64,000 nt of DNA from Syntrophopropionicum propionicicum_A (GTDB taxonomy: Bacteria; Bacillota; Desulfotomaculia; Desulfotomaculales; Pelotomaculaceae), in assembly GCF_048984525.1 (NCBI RefSeq), contig NZ_JBMGJC010000009.1, forward strand, positions 1 to 64,000, written 5' to 3'. Made by a program: the position numbers and the translations under genes. The notes under the pieces were generated by a model, which saw only the letters and a list, made by a program, of their open reading frames with translations, searched no databases and was not told the origin of the DNA. How positions within the stretch are numbered: position 1 is the stretch's first letter; every line of letters begins with the position of its first letter. This document shows, piece after piece, positions 25,645 to 34,364 of this stretch.

Positions 25645-26661
25645 ATGTTCCAATCCCTCTTTCAGTACCTCTTACTGCAAAACAATGATATTGTCCTGTT
25701 AATCGGACACGACGGGCGCATCGTTGACGCGAACGACACCGCGGCATCAGCGTACGAATATGACCGCGAAGAACTGCTGGCCGGTAACTTCGAGGACCTG
25801 TGCGCTCCGGATACAGCATTCGACATTTCAGACGCGCTTAAAGAATCAGCCGGGCAAGCCTTGAAAATCAAAACATCTCAGCGCGGTAAAAGCGGCAGGG
25901 TTTTCCCGGTGGAGATTATCGCCAGGAGCGCCCGTATTGATGACGAAGAGATGCTGTTCTGTGTTGTCAGCGACCTTACTAAAACCGGGGCGGCCGGGAA
26001 AGGCAGAAAAAAAGATAAAAAATACGAGGAACTTAAAGCTTCTTACGAAGAGATCAAGACAGCCTATGAGGAGCTGGCTAAAACCACTTATGAATCTTTT
26101 AACGACATCAGCGGCCTGGTGCTTTCCAAGCGAAAAGAAGAGCAGGCCCGCAAGCGGGCTGAACTGCTCTCAAACACCGATTACCTGACCGGCACGTTGA
26201 ACCGGCGGGCTTTCGAAAAACAGCTCGACGCTGAAATCAACCGGGCCAGGCGGGAGAATTTGCCCCTGGGGGTAATCCTTACCGACATAGATTTCTTTAA
26301 AAACATTAACGACACCCACGGCCACCAGCTAGGTGACGAGGTCCTGAAAAAAATGGCGGAGTTTCTCATGCAGCAGTGCCGTTCATACGATTTTGTCGGC
26401 CGCTACGGCGGTGAAGAATTTATTATTTGTCTGCCGGGAGCCAGTCTGGAAGACGCTTATAAAAAAGCCTGCCGCCTCTGCGCGGCAGTACCCAAGTTAG
26501 AAGTTCCCGGTTTGGACAATATTAAAATAACTGCGAGTTTTGGAGTGTCCTCTCTAAAATCCGCCGACAGGGAAAACATCGATACTATATTTAAGAGGGC
26601 CGATCAAGCCTTATATAAGGCGAAGAGCGAAGGAAGAAACTGCGTCCGCATGGAAGAATAA
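25645..26661 (+). CDS. Diguanylate cyclase with PAS sensor domain
   Basis: About 338 residues. Residues about 1-110 form a PAS domain (NDIVLLIGHDGRIVDANDTAASAYEYDREELL). A charged coiled-coil linker rich in Lys/Glu/Tyr follows, then a GGDEF domain (LTGTLNRRAF, DIDFFKNINDTHGHQLGDEVL, GRYGGEEFIICLPG). The active-site loop is GGEEF, which is competent for c-di-GMP synthesis. No RxxD product-inhibition site is obvious just before it. ATG at 25645 follows GGGTGGT; an upstream ATG at 25627 is possible. A strong terminator follows. Confidence 0.9.
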   Translation: MFQSLFQYLLLQNNDIVLLIGHDGRIVDANDTAASAYEYDREELLAGNFEDLCAPDTAFDISDALKESAGQALKIKTSQRGKSGRVFPVEIIARSARIDDEEMLFCVVSDLTKTGAAGKGRKKDKKYEELKASYEEIKTAYEELAKTTYESFNDISGLVLSKRKEEQARKRAELLSNTDYLTGTLNRRAFEKQLDAEINRARRENLPLGVILTDIDFFKNINDTHGHQLGDEVLKKMAEFLMQQCRSYDFVGRYGGEEFIICLPGASLEDAYKKACRLCAAVPKLEVPGLDNIKITASFGVSSLKSADRENIDTIFKRADQALYKAKSEGRNCVRMEE

Positions 26662-26662
26662 C

Positions 26663-26694
26663 AAAAGAGGCCGCTGTCAGCAGCGGCCTCTTTT
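26663..26694. terminator. Bidirectional terminator after the diguanylate cyclase
   Basis: AAAAGAGGCCGCTG and CAGCGGCCTCTTTT form a perfect 14-bp stem with a TCAG loop, starting one base after the stop codon. Confidence 0.9.
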
Positions 26695-26707
26695 AATAAA
26701 AAGATTT

Positions 26708-26830
26708 TCACAGGATTGACAAGATTAAAAGCCGATTAACTTGATTTGATATTTTTAAAGGAAAAAAACATTAAATATATGAAAAAATACTTAAAATCTT
26801 GTAAATCCTGATCATCTTGTTAATCATGTG
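26708..26830. repeat. ACAGGATT-type inverted repeat element (family R2)
   Basis: Starts CACAGGATTGACAAGATTAA and ends with the opposite-strand form AATCCTGATCATCTTGTTAA plus TCATGTG, around an A+T-rich centre. It has the MITE-like layout seen at 46706-46804. Confidence 0.65.
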
Positions 26831-26843
26831 CAATAAAATATTA

Positions 26844-27620
26844 TTAATTTCTTTCCCGTACTTTCTGCCATTCCTCTTGCTCTAAAAAACTGCCTTCCAC
26901 ATCCGACTCCATCTCTAATAACATCTTGAAAGGCACTGTGAACGATAGGATATCCTTGCCTACCTGTTTTCTGGCGGAAACATCGGTAAGGCCGATAATT
27001 GCCCTGGGCCTCTCAGCTTTCGCTTCCCTGTAGGCCATGATGCAGATACTGTGGCACCCGGCGCCGAATGGCGCAATGACATTATCATTTGATTCACGCG
27101 AATAGTTAGCCAAAACCACCAGTGCGGACAGCTGGTCCGGATTGACCAGGAATATGACGGCCTCGGGAGTTTCGCCTTCATTAAGTTTATCCAGCGGCTT
27201 AAAGACAATATATTCCGTCGGAACATCAAACACCGGCAGGGAATCAATAAATTTTCTTGCTATCTCAGGATTTTTCAGATATCGTTCCCCGCGTTCAAGG
27301 GACGGCATGTTCCTGATAATATTCCTGCCCATCTCAGTATTGGCTAATTCCTTGTTGCCCGTGGAAAGGAAGTACTCCAGGCCCCCGGGGATATTCTTGT
27401 AAGTGTCGCCAAAACCCAACCCCGTGCCGCCGCCGGTACAGCCGAAAGTCTTTCTGTCAAACACAGCCGTCCTTCCCTTGGCCGCGGCGTTTAGCATGGA
27501 TACCGCGCAGCCCCACGCGCCTTCCCTGAACTGAAGGGCCGGCTCGGGTTTTTCATCGGTAAAGATCACCGCGACAGGTGAATACTTCATTCCAATTGCT
27601 TTTGCTATTTTACTTTCCAT
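26844..27620 (-). CDS. DUF169 domain protein
   Basis: 258 residues, full length for DUF169. Visible family segments: KYSPVAVIFTDEKP, GAWGCAVSMLNAAAKGR, CTGGGTGLGFG, PEAVIFLVNPDQLSALVVLANY, PFGAGCHSICIMAYREA. The conserved cysteines (WGC, CTGGG, AGCHS) suggest metal or Fe-S binding. The family is common in anaerobes and methanogens and has no established function. GAGGTG precedes the ATG at 27620. Monocistronic. Confidence 0.88.
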   Translation of the reverse strand: MESKIAKAIGMKYSPVAVIFTDEKPEPALQFREGAWGCAVSMLNAAAKGRTAVFDRKTFGCTGGGTGLGFGDTYKNIPGGLEYFLSTGNKELANTEMGRNIIRNMPSLERGERYLKNPEIARKFIDSLPVFDVPTEYIVFKPLDKLNEGETPEAVIFLVNPDQLSALVVLANYSRESNDNVIAPFGAGCHSICIMAYREAKAERPRAIIGLTDVSARKQVGKDILSFTVPFKMLLEMESDVEGSFLEQEEWQKVRERN

Positions 27621-27673
27621 GAGATAACACCTCTTTTTAAATAATTCTGCAATTATTCTAACATATTACACCC

Positions 27674-27716
27674 CGACAGGATTTACAGGATTATTAGGAT
27701 TTAACATGATTTCATT
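27674..27716. repeat. ACAGGATT-type repeat (family R2)
   Basis: GACAGGATTTACAGGATTAT followed by TAGGATTTAACATGATT. Single-orientation copy between the DUF169 and tatA genes. Confidence 0.6.
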
Positions 27717-27839
27717 TTTTATTTTTAAGTTTAAGAGATAAAATATCAATTTAATAATCCTTGTTTACACTCCTCATATACTCTCGATACTTAATATGCC
27801 GTTTGTGTTATGTCATGTTCAATCAAAATAACAAACAAA

Positions 27840-27858
27840 AACCCGCCGGTGGCGGGTT
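27840..27858 (-). terminator. Terminator of tatA
   Basis: AACCCGCC-GGT-GGCGGGTT hairpin. On the minus strand it is followed by TTTTTGTTTG, just past the tatA stop. Confidence 0.85.
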
Positions 27859-27876
27859 GTATTTTTTCTCTTTAAT

Positions 27877-28071
27877 TTAGGCTTTTGTGGCCTGGTCTTT
27901 AGCTTTTGTTTCCTCATTTTCTTCGATATCTGCCTGCGTAGAACGCTTGAATTCACGAATAGTCTTACCCACGGCCTTGCCTACATCCGGCAGTTTACCC
28001 GGTCCGAAGATAATTAGAACCACTACCAGAATCAGTACTAAGTGTAAAGGCTGAAATGCTCCTGAAAACAT
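27877..28071 (-). CDS. tatA: Sec-independent protein translocase TatA/TatE
   Basis: 64 residues. A short N-terminal membrane helix (LVLILVVVLIIFGPGKLPDVGKAVG) with the conserved FGPGKLP hinge is followed by an amphipathic helix (GKTIREFKR) and an acidic/basic polar tail. This is the pore-forming subunit of the twin-arginine export pathway for folded proteins. No tatC is in this window. A strong GGGGGGAG precedes the ATG. Monocistronic with its own terminator. Confidence 0.93.
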   Translation of the reverse strand: MFSGAFQPLHLVLILVVVLIIFGPGKLPDVGKAVGKTIREFKRSTQADIEENEETKAKDQATKA

Positions 28072-28191
28072 GCCACTCCCCCCTTCAAAGGTCTTATGAT
28101 GATTATACCAGATAAAATAATAAACGCAATTGTAAATTCTTAAATGTCATTGCAAAGAATCTGCCAGGTTTGAATAAATGGTGATAATGTT

Positions 28192-29076
28192 TTACTTACC
28201 AGCTGTCGCCCTGTCTACAAAATTCATTATTTCATCCGATTTCTTATAATCATACTTTTTGAGAAGGGCCGTGTATTCCTCCAGCAAACCGGCAAGTTTC
28301 GTTCCTTTTTGGCTGTTAATTGTATTTTCATAACTTTTTATAAAACTGTTTTTTGCTTTTTCTGTCTGGTAGTCAAATAAGGGGGTGTTGTTTAAGCCAA
28401 GCAGATAAGCCGTCAGGTAATAGTTGTGGAACTGCTTCACCTGCTGTATTAGCACAAAATCAGGATAGCTGCCGATAAATTTTTCGGCCTTAACAATTCT
28501 GTTTGCCAGTTCGTCCGGGCTGATGATCAAGGCGGCATCCGACGCAAAATGCTTGTTGCTTTCGGCCGCCATAATCTCAAGGTATCCGGCGACTTTATCT
28601 GAAGCGTGCCCGCCAAAATCTTTGTGTATTTTATCATAATCAATTTCAGGGTAATACATGCCCTCGGATGCGGAAAGTTTATAACCGTTGCTGAAAGCGT
28701 CCTGCAACAAATTCTTTATCTCCTCTTCCTTTATATTCCGGAGCAGCAGCAGGTCTTCGTACTTGTAACTATTTAAAGGAATATTTATTTCAGGGGAAAA
28801 CATCTTGTCTTCATAGTCTTTCAGCCGTGCCTGCTGGACTTCTACAAGGCCTATAACCGCTTTATCCATATTCTCCCGGCTGAGGCCGGTTTTGTTCATT
28901 TCGATAAAAGCGGCTAATTCCCTGGCAGGCTTGTTTTCATCAATCATGACCTGGTATTGATTGATCAGTTCTTCCTGATTGGGCTTCAACTGCTTGTCGT
29001 CCGTTTTTTCAGTTTTAGCGCACCCGGCCAGCATAATCATCATAATAACAAATACTAACGCCAATATCTTTTTCAA
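28192..29076 (-). CDS. Hypothetical lipoprotein
   Basis: About 294 residues. The N terminus is a lipoprotein signal: LKKILALVFVIMMIMLAGC with the lipid-anchored Cys about 19 residues in. The rest is predominantly helical and charged, with no motif I recognise. The open frame starts at 29121, but that would put 15 polar residues before the signal peptide. GAGGTGA lies 6 bases before the TTG at 29076, so TTG is the better start. It is divergent from ilvD, sharing the 295-base intergenic region with the 22-bp palindrome. Confidence 0.75.
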   Translation of the reverse strand: MKKILALVFVIMMIMLAGCAKTEKTDDKQLKPNQEELINQYQVMIDENKPARELAAFIEMNKTGLSRENMDKAVIGLVEVQQARLKDYEDKMFSPEINIPLNSYKYEDLLLLRNIKEEEIKNLLQDAFSNGYKLSASEGMYYPEIDYDKIHKDFGGHASDKVAGYLEIMAAESNKHFASDAALIISPDELANRIVKAEKFIGSYPDFVLIQQVKQFHNYYLTAYLLGLNNTPLFDYQTEKAKNSFIKSYENTINSQKGTKLAGLLEEYTALLKKYDYKKSDEIMNFVDRATAGK

Positions 29077-29192
29077 GACAGTCACCTCATTTTGCAGCGG
29101 GTTTGGACATCCCGCCATCATCCTTTCTTTTATAATAATTCATACTAATTAGACGCGATAAGAGACATTCCAGTTCTGCTGTGCCTTCTGAA

Positions 29193-29214
29193 AAAATATG
29201 GCATGCCATATTTT
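29193..29214. promoter_or_regulatory. Perfect 22-bp palindrome, probable operator
   Basis: An uninterrupted 11+11 palindrome centred between 29203 and 29204, with the innermost sequence TATGGCATGCCATA flanked by A and T runs. It has no loop, so it is unlikely to be a terminator. It lies between the divergent lipoprotein and ilvD genes, about 57 bases upstream of the putative ilvD -35. Probable binding site for a dimeric regulator. Confidence 0.55.
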
Positions 29215-29270
29215 AGCCAAATTCTATACTCAACCGGGTACGAAGAAACGCTGTCTGTGGTCAAAATCTA

Positions 29271-29299
29271 TTGTTTTACTCAGTTGAGTGGTTTATAAT
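29271..29299 (+). promoter_or_regulatory. Probable ilvD promoter
   Basis: TTGTTT (29271-29276), a 17-base spacer and a perfect TATAAT (29294-29299). The spacer contains the inverted repeat ACTCA-GT-TGAGT (29278-29289), which could be a second operator. No T-box leader or Leu-rich leader peptide was found between it and ilvD. Confidence 0.5.
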
Positions 29300-29371
29300 C
29301 TTTTTTATACATGGTACAAGCTGCCCGGTCATGTTAAAATATATAGACAATTTAATTAAGGAGGCTTTTAT

Positions 29372-31060
29372 ATGAACAAGGGTTGTCTTCAAAGCGAGAT
29401 GGTAACACAGGGAGTCGCCCGGGCGCCGCATAGGTCCCTCTTTTACGCCATGGGTTATACCAGGGACGACTTGAAGAAACCGCTGATCGGCATTGTAAAC
29501 TCTTTTAACGAGATTATTCCGGGACACATCCACCTGCGTGATTTGGCCCAGGCTGCCAAGCTCGGAGTGTCGGCGGCAGGCGGCACACCGGTGGAATTTC
29601 CGGTTATCGGTATATGCGACGGCATCGCCATGAACCATGACGGTATGAAATATCCCCTGGCCAGCCGTGAACTGATCGCCGACTCAATTGAAACCATGGT
29701 CGTAGCCCATAAGTTCGACGGGCTCGTCCTCATAGGAAACTGTGACAAGATCGTGCCGGGCATGCTCATGGCAGCGTCCAGGCTTAATATCCCTTCGGTT
29801 TACGTCAGCGGCGGGCCGATGCTGACCGGCTCCTACATGGGCGAGAACGCCGACCTGGTGCGGCCCATGTTTGAAGCTGTGGGAGCGTATGCCGTGGGGG
29901 CGATCACAGCCGCCGAGATGGAGGAGATGGAACAAAGCGCCTGCCCCACCTGCGGCAGCTGCGCGGGGCTGTTTACCGCCAACTCCATGAACTGCCTGGT
30001 GGAAGCGCTGGGCATAGGGCTTCCCGGCAACGGCACCATACCGGCTCCCTACGGGCAACGCAAGGCGCTGGCCAAGCTGGCCGGCCAGCAGGCCGTGCAG
30101 ATGGTCAGGGAAAACATCCGCCCGCGGGATATTTTGACTTTAACTGCGTTTTATAACGCTATAGCCCTGGATATGGCTATCGGCGGTTCCAGCAACACGG
30201 TACTGCACCTGCTGGCTATCGCCAGCGAAGCAGGAGTACCGCTCAGGATCGAGGATTTCGATGAAATCAGCACCCGTGTCCCCAACATAGTCAAGCTCAG
30301 CCCCGGCGGCACGCACCGCCTTTTTGACCTGTACGTGTCCGGGGGGATCTCCGCGGTGTTGAAACAAATGGCTGACGCGGGCTTGCTTAACCTGGAAACA
30401 AAAACGGTAACTGGAAAATCACTTGGTGAGAACATCAGCAACGCCTCGGTCCGCAACAAGGAAGTTATCCGTCCATTGGAGGACCCATACAGCAAGGAGG
30501 GCGGCATCGCCATCCTGAAAGGCAACCTGGCTCCGGACGGGGCTGTGGTGAAACAGTCGGCTGTGGCCAGGGAAATGCTCAAGCACAGCGGCCCGGCACG
30601 GGTTTATGACAGCGAGGAAGAAGCCTTTGAGGCGATAATGGAAGGCCAAATCATTAAAGGCGACGTGGTAATTATCCGCTACGAAGGTCCGAAGGGCGGA
30701 CCGGGCATGCGTGAAATGCTGAGCCCCACATCATCAATTACCGGCATGGGGCTCGACAAAGACGTGGCTTTAATCACTGACGGCCGGTTTTCCGGCGGCA
30801 CCAGGGGCGCCAGCATCGGGCATGTTTCGCCTGAGGCCTCCGAGGGCGGCCCTATCGCCCTGCTGCAGGAAGGCGATATCATTGAGATCGACATCCCCAA
30901 CCGTGTCTTAAGAGTCAAGCTGACCGACGAGGAACTTAACGCCCGGCGCAGCGGCTGGAAGAAGCCCGCGCCCAAAGTGACCGGCAAGAGCTACCTGGCC
31001 CGCTATTCGGCACTGGTGACGTCAGCCAGCACCGGCGCGGTAATGAAAACACCCGAGTAA
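29372..31060 (+). CDS. ilvD: Dihydroxy-acid dehydratase
   Basis: 562 residues. It converts 2,3-dihydroxy-3-methylbutanoate or -pentanoate to the 2-oxo acids of valine and isoleucine/leucine synthesis. Fe-S cysteines are in GNCDKIVPGM, in CPTCGSCAGLFTANSMNCL and in the N-terminal CDGIAMNHDG. Metal and substrate loops: GGSSNTVLHL, YEGPKGGPGM, TDGRFSGGTRG. AAGGAGG precedes the ATG. Unusually it stands alone, without ilvB, ilvC or leu genes. It is bounded by a strong terminator. Confidence 0.95.
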   Translation: MNKGCLQSEMVTQGVARAPHRSLFYAMGYTRDDLKKPLIGIVNSFNEIIPGHIHLRDLAQAAKLGVSAAGGTPVEFPVIGICDGIAMNHDGMKYPLASRELIADSIETMVVAHKFDGLVLIGNCDKIVPGMLMAASRLNIPSVYVSGGPMLTGSYMGENADLVRPMFEAVGAYAVGAITAAEMEEMEQSACPTCGSCAGLFTANSMNCLVEALGIGLPGNGTIPAPYGQRKALAKLAGQQAVQMVRENIRPRDILTLTAFYNAIALDMAIGGSSNTVLHLLAIASEAGVPLRIEDFDEISTRVPNIVKLSPGGTHRLFDLYVSGGISAVLKQMADAGLLNLETKTVTGKSLGENISNASVRNKEVIRPLEDPYSKEGGIAILKGNLAPDGAVVKQSAVAREMLKHSGPARVYDSEEEAFEAIMEGQIIKGDVVIIRYEGPKGGPGMREMLSPTSSITGMGLDKDVALITDGRFSGGTRGASIGHVSPEASEGGPIALLQEGDIIEIDIPNRVLRVKLTDEELNARRSGWKKPAPKVTGKSYLARYSALVTSASTGAVMKTPE

Positions 31061-31095
31061 AAATGCGGAACAAATACATGGTGATATTAATTTAT

Positions 31096-31132
31096 AAAAA
31101 GTGGTTGGGACTGTTGGTCCCAACCACTTTTT
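31096..31132. terminator. Bidirectional terminator between ilvD and the cupin gene
   Basis: AAAAAGTGGTTGGGAC (31096-31111) pairs with GTCCCAACCACTTTTT (31117-31132) around a 5-base loop. Confidence 0.9.
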
Positions 31133-31140
31133 ACTTATTT

Positions 31141-31479
31141 TTATGGCTTCACTACCGTTAAGAGAAACTTGAAGCTCTTCCTGGCCTCCAGGGCGTGGGG
31201 AACTCCTTTCGGCATAACTATGCTTTCCCCTGCCTTCACATTAAAATTCTTCCCGCCAATGGTGATCTCCGCTTCCCCGTCCAGGACCTGCACCAGGGCG
31301 TCCCCCGGCGCCGTGTGCGCGCTGATCCCCTCCCCCTGACTGATTGAAAAAAGCGTGAGCGTGACCTGGGAAAGCTGCGCCAGGGTCCGGCTGATCACTC
31401 TTCCTTCCTGGTAGTCCACCAGTTCATCCATCTTCAAAATCTCAGCGAATCCTATATTCTTCATCAAACTGCCGCCCAT
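31141..31479 (-). CDS. Cupin domain protein
   Basis: About 113 residues forming one cupin barrel. Motif 1 region: GEGISAHTAPGDALVQVLDGEAEI. Motif 2 region: VKAGESIVMPKGVPHALEA. Metal ligands His (AHTAPGD) and His (GVPHAL) are present, though the classical HxH of motif 1 is reduced. Binding or enzymatic role unknown. The open frame begins at 31515; ATG at 31479 or 31464 is more plausible because the upstream codons encode a short basic stretch and a G-rich SD lies before 31479. Monocistronic. Confidence 0.8.
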   Translation of the reverse strand: MGGSLMKNIGFAEILKMDELVDYQEGRVISRTLAQLSQVTLTLFSISQGEGISAHTAPGDALVQVLDGEAEITIGGKNFNVKAGESIVMPKGVPHALEARKSFKFLLTVVKP

Positions 31480-31662
31480 TAACCTTATACCCCCTCTTTT
31501 TATATAAATGCTCATTCGTTACCCGCAATATGCGCCGGCCCTTTAACAGCCGGCAATGCCGGCTAAACACCGGAGGATTAATCCCGGATGTATTTTTCTG
31601 CTTTCATCCTGTTATTAAGGACATCCCAGACCGCGGGGTTATATACCCAATCCACCCTGCCG

Positions 31663-31824
31663 TTATTCATCTCTCACTTCTATGTAAATGCCGCAGCAGC
31701 ACGCCGGGCAGATGAACTCGTCATCGGCAAAAACATCATCAACTGCCGGTGGCGGGTTATTTTCCAGAAGTTCACCGCATTTGGAGCAGCATGTCTGGAT
31801 ATCGCTGTTCTTATGGCATGGCAT
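31663..31824 (-). CDS. Small Cys-rich (zinc-ribbon-like) hypothetical protein
   Basis: About 53 residues from ATG 31824 (the frame opens at 31863). Two cysteine clusters, CCSKCGELL and FICPACCCG, are spaced like a zinc ribbon, which makes a real gene plausible. There is no strong SD, and the upstream hairpin (CGGCAAAT/ATTTGCCG, 31840-31859) could affect translation. The rest of 31480-31980 shows no better ORF; a CCGGC-type repeat hairpin is near 31546. Confidence 0.4.
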   Translation of the reverse strand: MPCHKNSDIQTCCSKCGELLENNPPPAVDDVFADDEFICPACCCGIYIEVRDE

Positions 31825-32007
31825 TTTTTCCCGGCCCGGCGGCAAATTTTTATTTGCCGGCAATTTACAGCACCTGCCTTTAAAGAACTGTCCATAATAT
31901 AATTCTATGTCCGGGGCTGAATCCTTTTTTGCCTTACAGGATATTACATAAAAAAACGGCTGCCGGCAAATGATACATTGGTAAAACTAGACGCAGGGAA
32001 AGAGCAT

Positions 32008-32688
32008 ATGCTGATAGGTATTGTACGTACTCTTATATTATTTGCAGTGGTAGTGATAGGGTTAAGGTTGATGGGGAAAAGGCAGGTAGGCAAGCTGCAG
32101 CCTTACGAGCTTGTCATCGTGATCATGCTTTCAGCCCTGGCTGCAATCCCGATGGAGAACACCGGGGTGCCGCTTCTGTCCGGTCTTTTCCCGATATTCA
32201 CCCTGATCGTGGCCCAGGTCGCCATGTCTTACCTGTCATTAAAAAGCGAACGGGCCAGGGGCATTATCTGCGGCACTCCCAGTGTCCTGGTCGAGAACGG
32301 AAAAATTGTTGAGGAAGAGCTTGCCAGGATTCGCTATAACATAAATGACCTGCTGGAACAGCTGCGGGCAAAAAATATGCCCAACATCGCCGATGTTGAA
32401 TTTGCCATACTTGAAACAAGCGGCGAATTGAGCGTTATCCCAAAATCGCAGAGAAGGCCTGTTATGCCGGAAGATTTGAACCTGCCCACAAAATATGAGG
32501 GTTTGCCTGTCACGCTTATTATAGACGGGTATGTCTTCAAAAAGAACCTGGCCAGGATAAATCTCAGTGAAGGATGGCTGCGCTCCGAACTGAGCAAATT
32601 CGGCGTTAGGTCCTTTAAGGAAGTCCTTTTCGCGCACCTTGACACGGAAGGTAAGCTGCTCTACCAGGTAAAATCAAAAGCAGTTTAG
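32008..32688 (+). CDS. DUF421 membrane protein (YetF-like)
   Basis: About 226 residues. Three N-terminal membrane helices (RTLILFAVVVIGLRLMGKRQVGKLQPYELVIVIMLSALAAIPM, with the family mark MGKRQ) precede a cytosolic DUF421 domain (LVENGKIVEEELARIRYNINDLLEQLRAKNMPNIADVEFAILETSGELSV). YetF-type proteins are associated with spores or the envelope in Firmicutes; molecular role unknown. ATG at 32008 has AGGGAAAGAG upstream; the longer frame from 31978 lacks an SD. A DUF4363 gene follows, the usual partner. Confidence 0.88.
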   Translation: MLIGIVRTLILFAVVVIGLRLMGKRQVGKLQPYELVIVIMLSALAAIPMENTGVPLLSGLFPIFTLIVAQVAMSYLSLKSERARGIICGTPSVLVENGKIVEEELARIRYNINDLLEQLRAKNMPNIADVEFAILETSGELSVIPKSQRRPVMPEDLNLPTKYEGLPVTLIIDGYVFKKNLARINLSEGWLRSELSKFGVRSFKEVLFAHLDTEGKLLYQVKSKAV

Positions 32689-32711
32689 CAGCTCTATTAG
32701 GATTCTGGCAG

Positions 32712-32800
32712 ATTAAATTGACGGATTTACAGGATTAAAGAATCTAAAAAACATATATCACAAGATTTACAGGATTATTAAGATTAACAAGATTAAAATA
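32712..32800. repeat. ACAGGATT-type repeat cluster (family R2)
   Basis: Three direct variants of GGATTTACAGGATTA in a row, all in the same orientation, between the DUF421 and DUF4363 genes. The insertion separates a pair that is usually adjacent. Confidence 0.65.
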
Positions 32801-32916
32801 ATATTTTTAATAATTGTTTTAATCATTTTCCGGGGTTCAACTGCCGGGTAAGTTCAACCCCATGGATATTATTTTTCATAACATGATAAAGACTTTATTA
32901 TTCAAGGAGTTTAACA

Positions 32917-33297
32917 ATGAGGTTAATGCTGGTCCTGATAAGCATATTGGCAGTAATCATATCGTTCAGTTTCTGGACAAACCACCTGTTGCAGGCATCC
33001 GCCGATGAAATGCTGCAAAGCATCGTGGAAATAGAACAGGTCCTGGTAAACAATGAATGGGAGCAAGCCCAGGCCAGGACCGATGAAATGGAAAAGATCT
33101 GGGACAAAAAAGCGGGCTGGTGGCCGGCTGTACTCGACCACCAGGAAATTGACAATATCGAGTTCTCCATGGCAAAAACCAGAGAATATATCGCGGCAAA
33201 AGACGCTCCCCTCTCATGGGGACAGATCTCGGAGCTGAAGCTAATGATCAGCCATATTCCGGAGAAGGAATCCTTAAAAGTCATAAACATTTTTTAG
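32917..33297 (+). CDS. DUF4363 family protein
   Basis: 126 residues. One N-terminal membrane helix (MRLMLVLISILAVIISFSFW) is followed by a helical extracytoplasmic domain with Trp-rich segments (WEQAQARTDEMEKIWDKKAGWWPAVLDHQEIDNIEFSMA, SWGQISELKLMISHIPEKE). This is the DUF4363 pattern, often encoded with DUF421 proteins in spore formers. AAGGAG precedes the ATG. The 228-base gap to the DUF421 gene is filled by R2 repeats. Confidence 0.82.
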   Translation: MRLMLVLISILAVIISFSFWTNHLLQASADEMLQSIVEIEQVLVNNEWEQAQARTDEMEKIWDKKAGWWPAVLDHQEIDNIEFSMAKTREYIAAKDAPLSWGQISELKLMISHIPEKESLKVINIF

Positions 33298-33304
33298 AAA
33301 ATAT

Positions 33305-34024
33305 TTATACATCGTTTACCGTTGACTGCAGAGTTTTGACCCATGCTTCCGGCGGCACATCGCGGTACTTAATGCCCCCGACATAGTATTCGTTTCCCTG
33401 CAGCACCTTCTTGTTCAGGACGCCCGGCCCGCATTCCTGTATCACCCTGTAGATCCCCATCAAACTCCTGCCGCTGAGGTTGGTCTTGACTTCGCTTGCC
33501 AGAATCCAAAACAACTGGGGAGCTTTTATTATCACACGCGGTTCCACCAACCGGGCCGCCAGCTGGCGCACCTCAGCCTGGGGGTCGACCTTGCAGTCGG
33601 TGTATGTCCCTTCAAAAATATCAGAGACCGTGGTGATGCCGCCGTCCATTGAAACCGGGCCAATCATAAAACTGACCTTGTTCAGGGTGGCCTGGTCAAC
33701 AGATAAATAACAGCCAATCGGTATCCCAAACAGATCCTCCAGGCAGTCGGTAAGGCCCGGTCTGCCGATAGCGTTGTAAGTCTCCGCTATAGTAAATTCA
33801 CGGCCAAGGTGTTTAACCCTGACAAACAGAGGGATGGCAACAATACCGATAGGATTGCCGGACTCACGCACGCACATTAAGGTAACCGCTTTTAAACTGT
33901 CTCCGTTGGTCCAGAAGACAAGGATATTTTCATTCTGGCTTTTGTCTATTACCTGGGACGCGGACAAACTGCCCGGCCATAAAAATAAAAATGTCAGGCA
34001 CAGGACCGCAGCGATTTTTCTCAT
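33305..34024 (-). CDS. Secreted LytR-CpsA-Psr (LCP)-like protein, divergent
   Basis: 239 residues with a cleavable-looking signal peptide (MRKIAAVLCLTFLFLWPGSLSAS). The middle follows the LCP order: a SDTIMVV-like strand (ENILVFWTNGDSLKAVTLMCV), IPLFVRV, the YNAIGRPGLTDCLEDLFGIPIGCYLSVDQATLNKV segment, then GGITTV. LCP proteins transfer glycopolymers to peptidoglycan, but the conserved Arg/Asp set is partly lost here, so catalysis is doubtful. AAGGAGGT lies 15 bases before the ATG, too far for an optimal start, and no closer in-frame start exists. Convergent with the DUF4363 gene. Confidence 0.65.
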   Translation of the reverse strand: MRKIAAVLCLTFLFLWPGSLSASQVIDKSQNENILVFWTNGDSLKAVTLMCVRESGNPIGIVAIPLFVRVKHLGREFTIAETYNAIGRPGLTDCLEDLFGIPIGCYLSVDQATLNKVSFMIGPVSMDGGITTVSDIFEGTYTDCKVDPQAEVRQLAARLVEPRVIIKAPQLFWILASEVKTNLSGRSLMGIYRVIQECGPGVLNKKVLQGNEYYVGGIKYRDVPPEAWVKTLQSTVNDV

Positions 34025-34199
34025 GCCGAAAAGATTTATACCTCCTTGTTCAACGAAAATATTATGAAACCATCTTCGTCACTTTATTCCTTTAGTCATC
34101 ATAAAACACCTGGTTTTCTAAATTTACATCTGCATATAATCCGCGCGTATAAGCAAACTACCTCTTAAACACTTAAACTATAAGGGAAGGTGGATTATT

Positions 34200-34331
34200 A
34201 TGGCAGCCGATAAAACAAAAAATATTCCCCTTAAAAAACAAAAGCGGAAAGCCAGGAACAGGGTCGTTTCAAATCAGGATATAAACACGGCCATACTGAG
34301 GGATGTTAAAGAAGACCTGACCAATGATTAG
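34200..34331 (+). CDS. Small basic hypothetical protein, 43 residues
   Basis: Encodes MAADKTKNIPLKKQKRKARN, then VVSNQDINTAILRDVKEDLTND. AAGGTGG at 6-base spacing precedes the ATG, and the codon use matches its neighbours. The N-terminal half is strongly basic, the C-terminal half acidic and helical. It is 33 bases before the tandem-repeat protein gene on the same strand, and the two are likely cotranscribed. No family recognised; it could be a small nucleic-acid or partner-binding peptide. Confidence 0.6.
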   Translation: MAADKTKNIPLKKQKRKARNRVVSNQDINTAILRDVKEDLTND

Positions 34332-34364
34332 TCCTGCGTTAAATCAAAGGAGGTTTTAAAATCT

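Noticed and set aside
29260..29371. T-box leader before ilvD (TGGTACAAG near 29314)
   Set aside because: No TGGNACCGCG box, no specifier stem and no antiterminator/terminator pair could be found.
31588..31902. 104-residue plus-strand ORF upstream of DUF421
   Set aside because: No SD; it overlaps the opposite-strand Cys-rich ORF and repeat sequence, and its composition is not protein-like.
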